The position numbers and the translations under genes were made by a program. Shown here piece by piece: positions 63,014 to 64,000 of a stretch of DNA of 64,000 bases. Positions within the stretch are counted from its first letter, which is position 1, and every line of letters begins with the position of its first letter. Location of the stretch: the NCBI GenBank assembly GCA_017743475.1, contig JAGHYV010000005.1, forward strand, positions 1-64,000. Reading direction: 5' to 3'. The stretch comes from Roseiflexus sp. Lineage in GTDB: Bacteria > Chloroflexota > Chloroflexia > Chloroflexales > Roseiflexaceae. Below the pieces are notes generated by a model. The model saw nothing but the letters and a program-made list of their open reading frames with translations. It was not told the DNA's origin and did no database searches.

Positions 63014-63895
63014 ATGACGTCCGCCGGCGACCAACCACGGTTCTATCTCGGCTGCGCAGTCTGGGCGCACCCATCCTGGAGCGGTGTTCTCTTTCCCCGC
63101 AATGCGCGCAGCACCGACTATCTGCGTCTCTACAGCCGACGCCTGACCACTGTTGAAGGGAATACCACCTTTTACGCCATACCGTCTGCCGAGACAGTAC
63201 GGCGCTGGGCGGAGGAAACACCACCATCGTTCCGGTTCTGCTTCAAACTCCCACGCGATATCAGTCACCAGGGACCACTGATGGCACGGATGCGCGAGAC
63301 AGAGGTGTTTGTGCAACGCATGGCGCCGCTCGGCGAGCGACTGGGACCGTTTTTCCTGCAACTTCCGCCCGGCTATTCACCTTGTCAGATTGACGATCTC
63401 GCCGCGTGGTTGCAAGCGTGGCCTCCCACCATCCCGCTGGCTATTGAAGTGCGCCACAGTGACTGGTATACCCCCCAGGAAGAAGCGGCGCTCATGGCGT
63501 TGCTGGAACGTCACGGCGTCGGGAGGGTGTTGATGGATGTGCGCCCGCTCGACCTGGGACCGTTGCCCGGCGCAGATGAAGACCTACGCCGCGCACGCGA
63601 CAACAAGCCGGATGTGCCGCTGCACCCGCTCCGAAGCGCATCATTCACCCTGATACGCTACATCGGTCATCCCGATGTGGCACGGAACGATCCGCTGCTC
63701 AACGAATGGGCGGCGCGATTGCGCACGTGGATCGCGGAAGGCACGACTGTCTTCTTTTTCATGCACTGTCCCGTAGAACGCGAGTCGCCGCTCCTCTGTC
63801 GCGCACTGCAACGCCGCCTTGAAAGCGCACCCGGCGTACCGCCGCTGCCGTGGGACAGCGCAATCGATGACGGCGAGCAACTGACACTGTTTTGA
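63014..63895 (+). CDS. DUF72 protein
   Basis: The 293-residue protein has YLGCAVWAHPSWSGVLFP, YSRRLTTVEGNTTFYAIPSAETVRRWAEETPPSFRFCFKLPRDISHQ, PFFLQLPPGYSP, LAIEVRHSDWY and ending VFFFMHCPVERESPLLCRALQ, the DUF72 (YecE) pattern, a TIM-barrel fold of unknown function. It begins 3 nt after the amidase stop, so it may be cotranscribed. The His/Glu/Trp set could bind metal or substrate. Confidence 0.92.
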   Translation: MTSAGDQPRFYLGCAVWAHPSWSGVLFPRNARSTDYLRLYSRRLTTVEGNTTFYAIPSAETVRRWAEETPPSFRFCFKLPRDISHQGPLMARMRETEVFVQRMAPLGERLGPFFLQLPPGYSPCQIDDLAAWLQAWPPTIPLAIEVRHSDWYTPQEEAALMALLERHGVGRVLMDVRPLDLGPLPGADEDLRRARDNKPDVPLHPLRSASFTLIRYIGHPDVARNDPLLNEWAARLRTWIAEGTTVFFFMHCPVERESPLLCRALQRRLESAPGVPPLPWDSAIDDGEQLTLF

Positions 63896-64000
63896 ACCCA
63901 CCCTGCCCTCGCTCCTATAACAAATGTGAACTCTTACCTATCCTCCTCACTTGCACGCCTGATGAAGATGTGCTATTATCTCAGTACTCCTACCAAGTGA
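63896..64000. other. End of window, partial repeat
   Basis: The segment has a short piece related to the ~100-bp repeat (CCCTCGCTCCTATAACAAATGTGAACTC at about 63907) and a TATTATCTC box near the end. No gene is visible. Confidence 0.4.

Noticed and set aside
1-64000. CRISPR array
   Set aside because: No direct repeats of 25-40 nt with regular spacers were found on reading the window, despite the CARF-HEPN gene.

Overview
The window looks like chromosomal DNA of a filamentous anoxygenic phototroph of the Chloroflexota, closest in character to Roseiflexus. This is inferred from protein style (extracytoplasmic lipoproteins with Thr/Pro-rich linkers, PAS/GAF hybrid kinases, Chloroflexota-type cell-wall proteins), high GC with many GCGC/GATC words, and clear sigma70-type promoters. 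No rRNA, tRNA, CRISPR array or complete transposon was seen.

Layout. 1-2.9 kb: minus-strand accessory operon of a CARF-HEPN ribonuclease-like protein, a WYL regulator and a membrane protein cut by the window edge, which I read as a CRISPR/cyclic-oligonucleotide defence module with no cas genes nearby. 3-14.5 kb: beta-lactamase-fold lipoprotein, GalT-like protein, HtrA protease, hybrid kinase, IF2B-like sugar-phosphate isomerase, three coupled cell-envelope genes (the last an M23 protein lacking a zinc ligand) and a LiaF-like protein. 14.6-15.9 kb: broken ycaQ/alkZ-like gene. 16-22 kb: fmdB-type gene, then cysE-cysS-prmA-rsmE-ctpA. 22-29 kb: repeats, a HEPN pseudogene and four envelope genes. 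29-31 kb: decayed ribose-type ABC transporter. 31-35.5 kb: overlapping kinase, response regulator and hybrid kinase genes. 36-39.5 kb: P-type ATPase and a remnant of a second one joined to a TrkA-C domain. 40-44 kb: Mn/Zn-type ABC transporter operon with a consensus promoter and an MntR/DtxR-like operator. 44-49 kb: AhpD-like protein, an aldehyde dehydrogenase-like protein lacking its catalytic Cys, decayed genes and repeats. 49-52 kb: holA, rpsT, murJ. 53.6-57.4 kb: thrC-lysC-asd operon preceded by a promoter, a Thr/Ile-rich leader peptide and a terminator. 57.5-64 kb: HARE-HTH/SAM-like protein, M61 peptidase, amidase, DUF72 protein.

The strongest new observations are (i) a complete translational attenuator in front of thrC-lysC-asd, (ii) the CARF-HEPN/WYL/membrane operon, (iii) a dispersed ~170-bp element with terminal inverted repeats present three times, (iv) a ~100-bp repeat family in convergent gene junctions, and (v) an unusually high density of recent pseudogenes, several beside these repeats. 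The thr operon joins aspartate phosphorylation, semialdehyde formation and threonine synthesis under apparent control by Thr/Ile-tRNA charging; homoserine dehydrogenase and kinase are not in the window.
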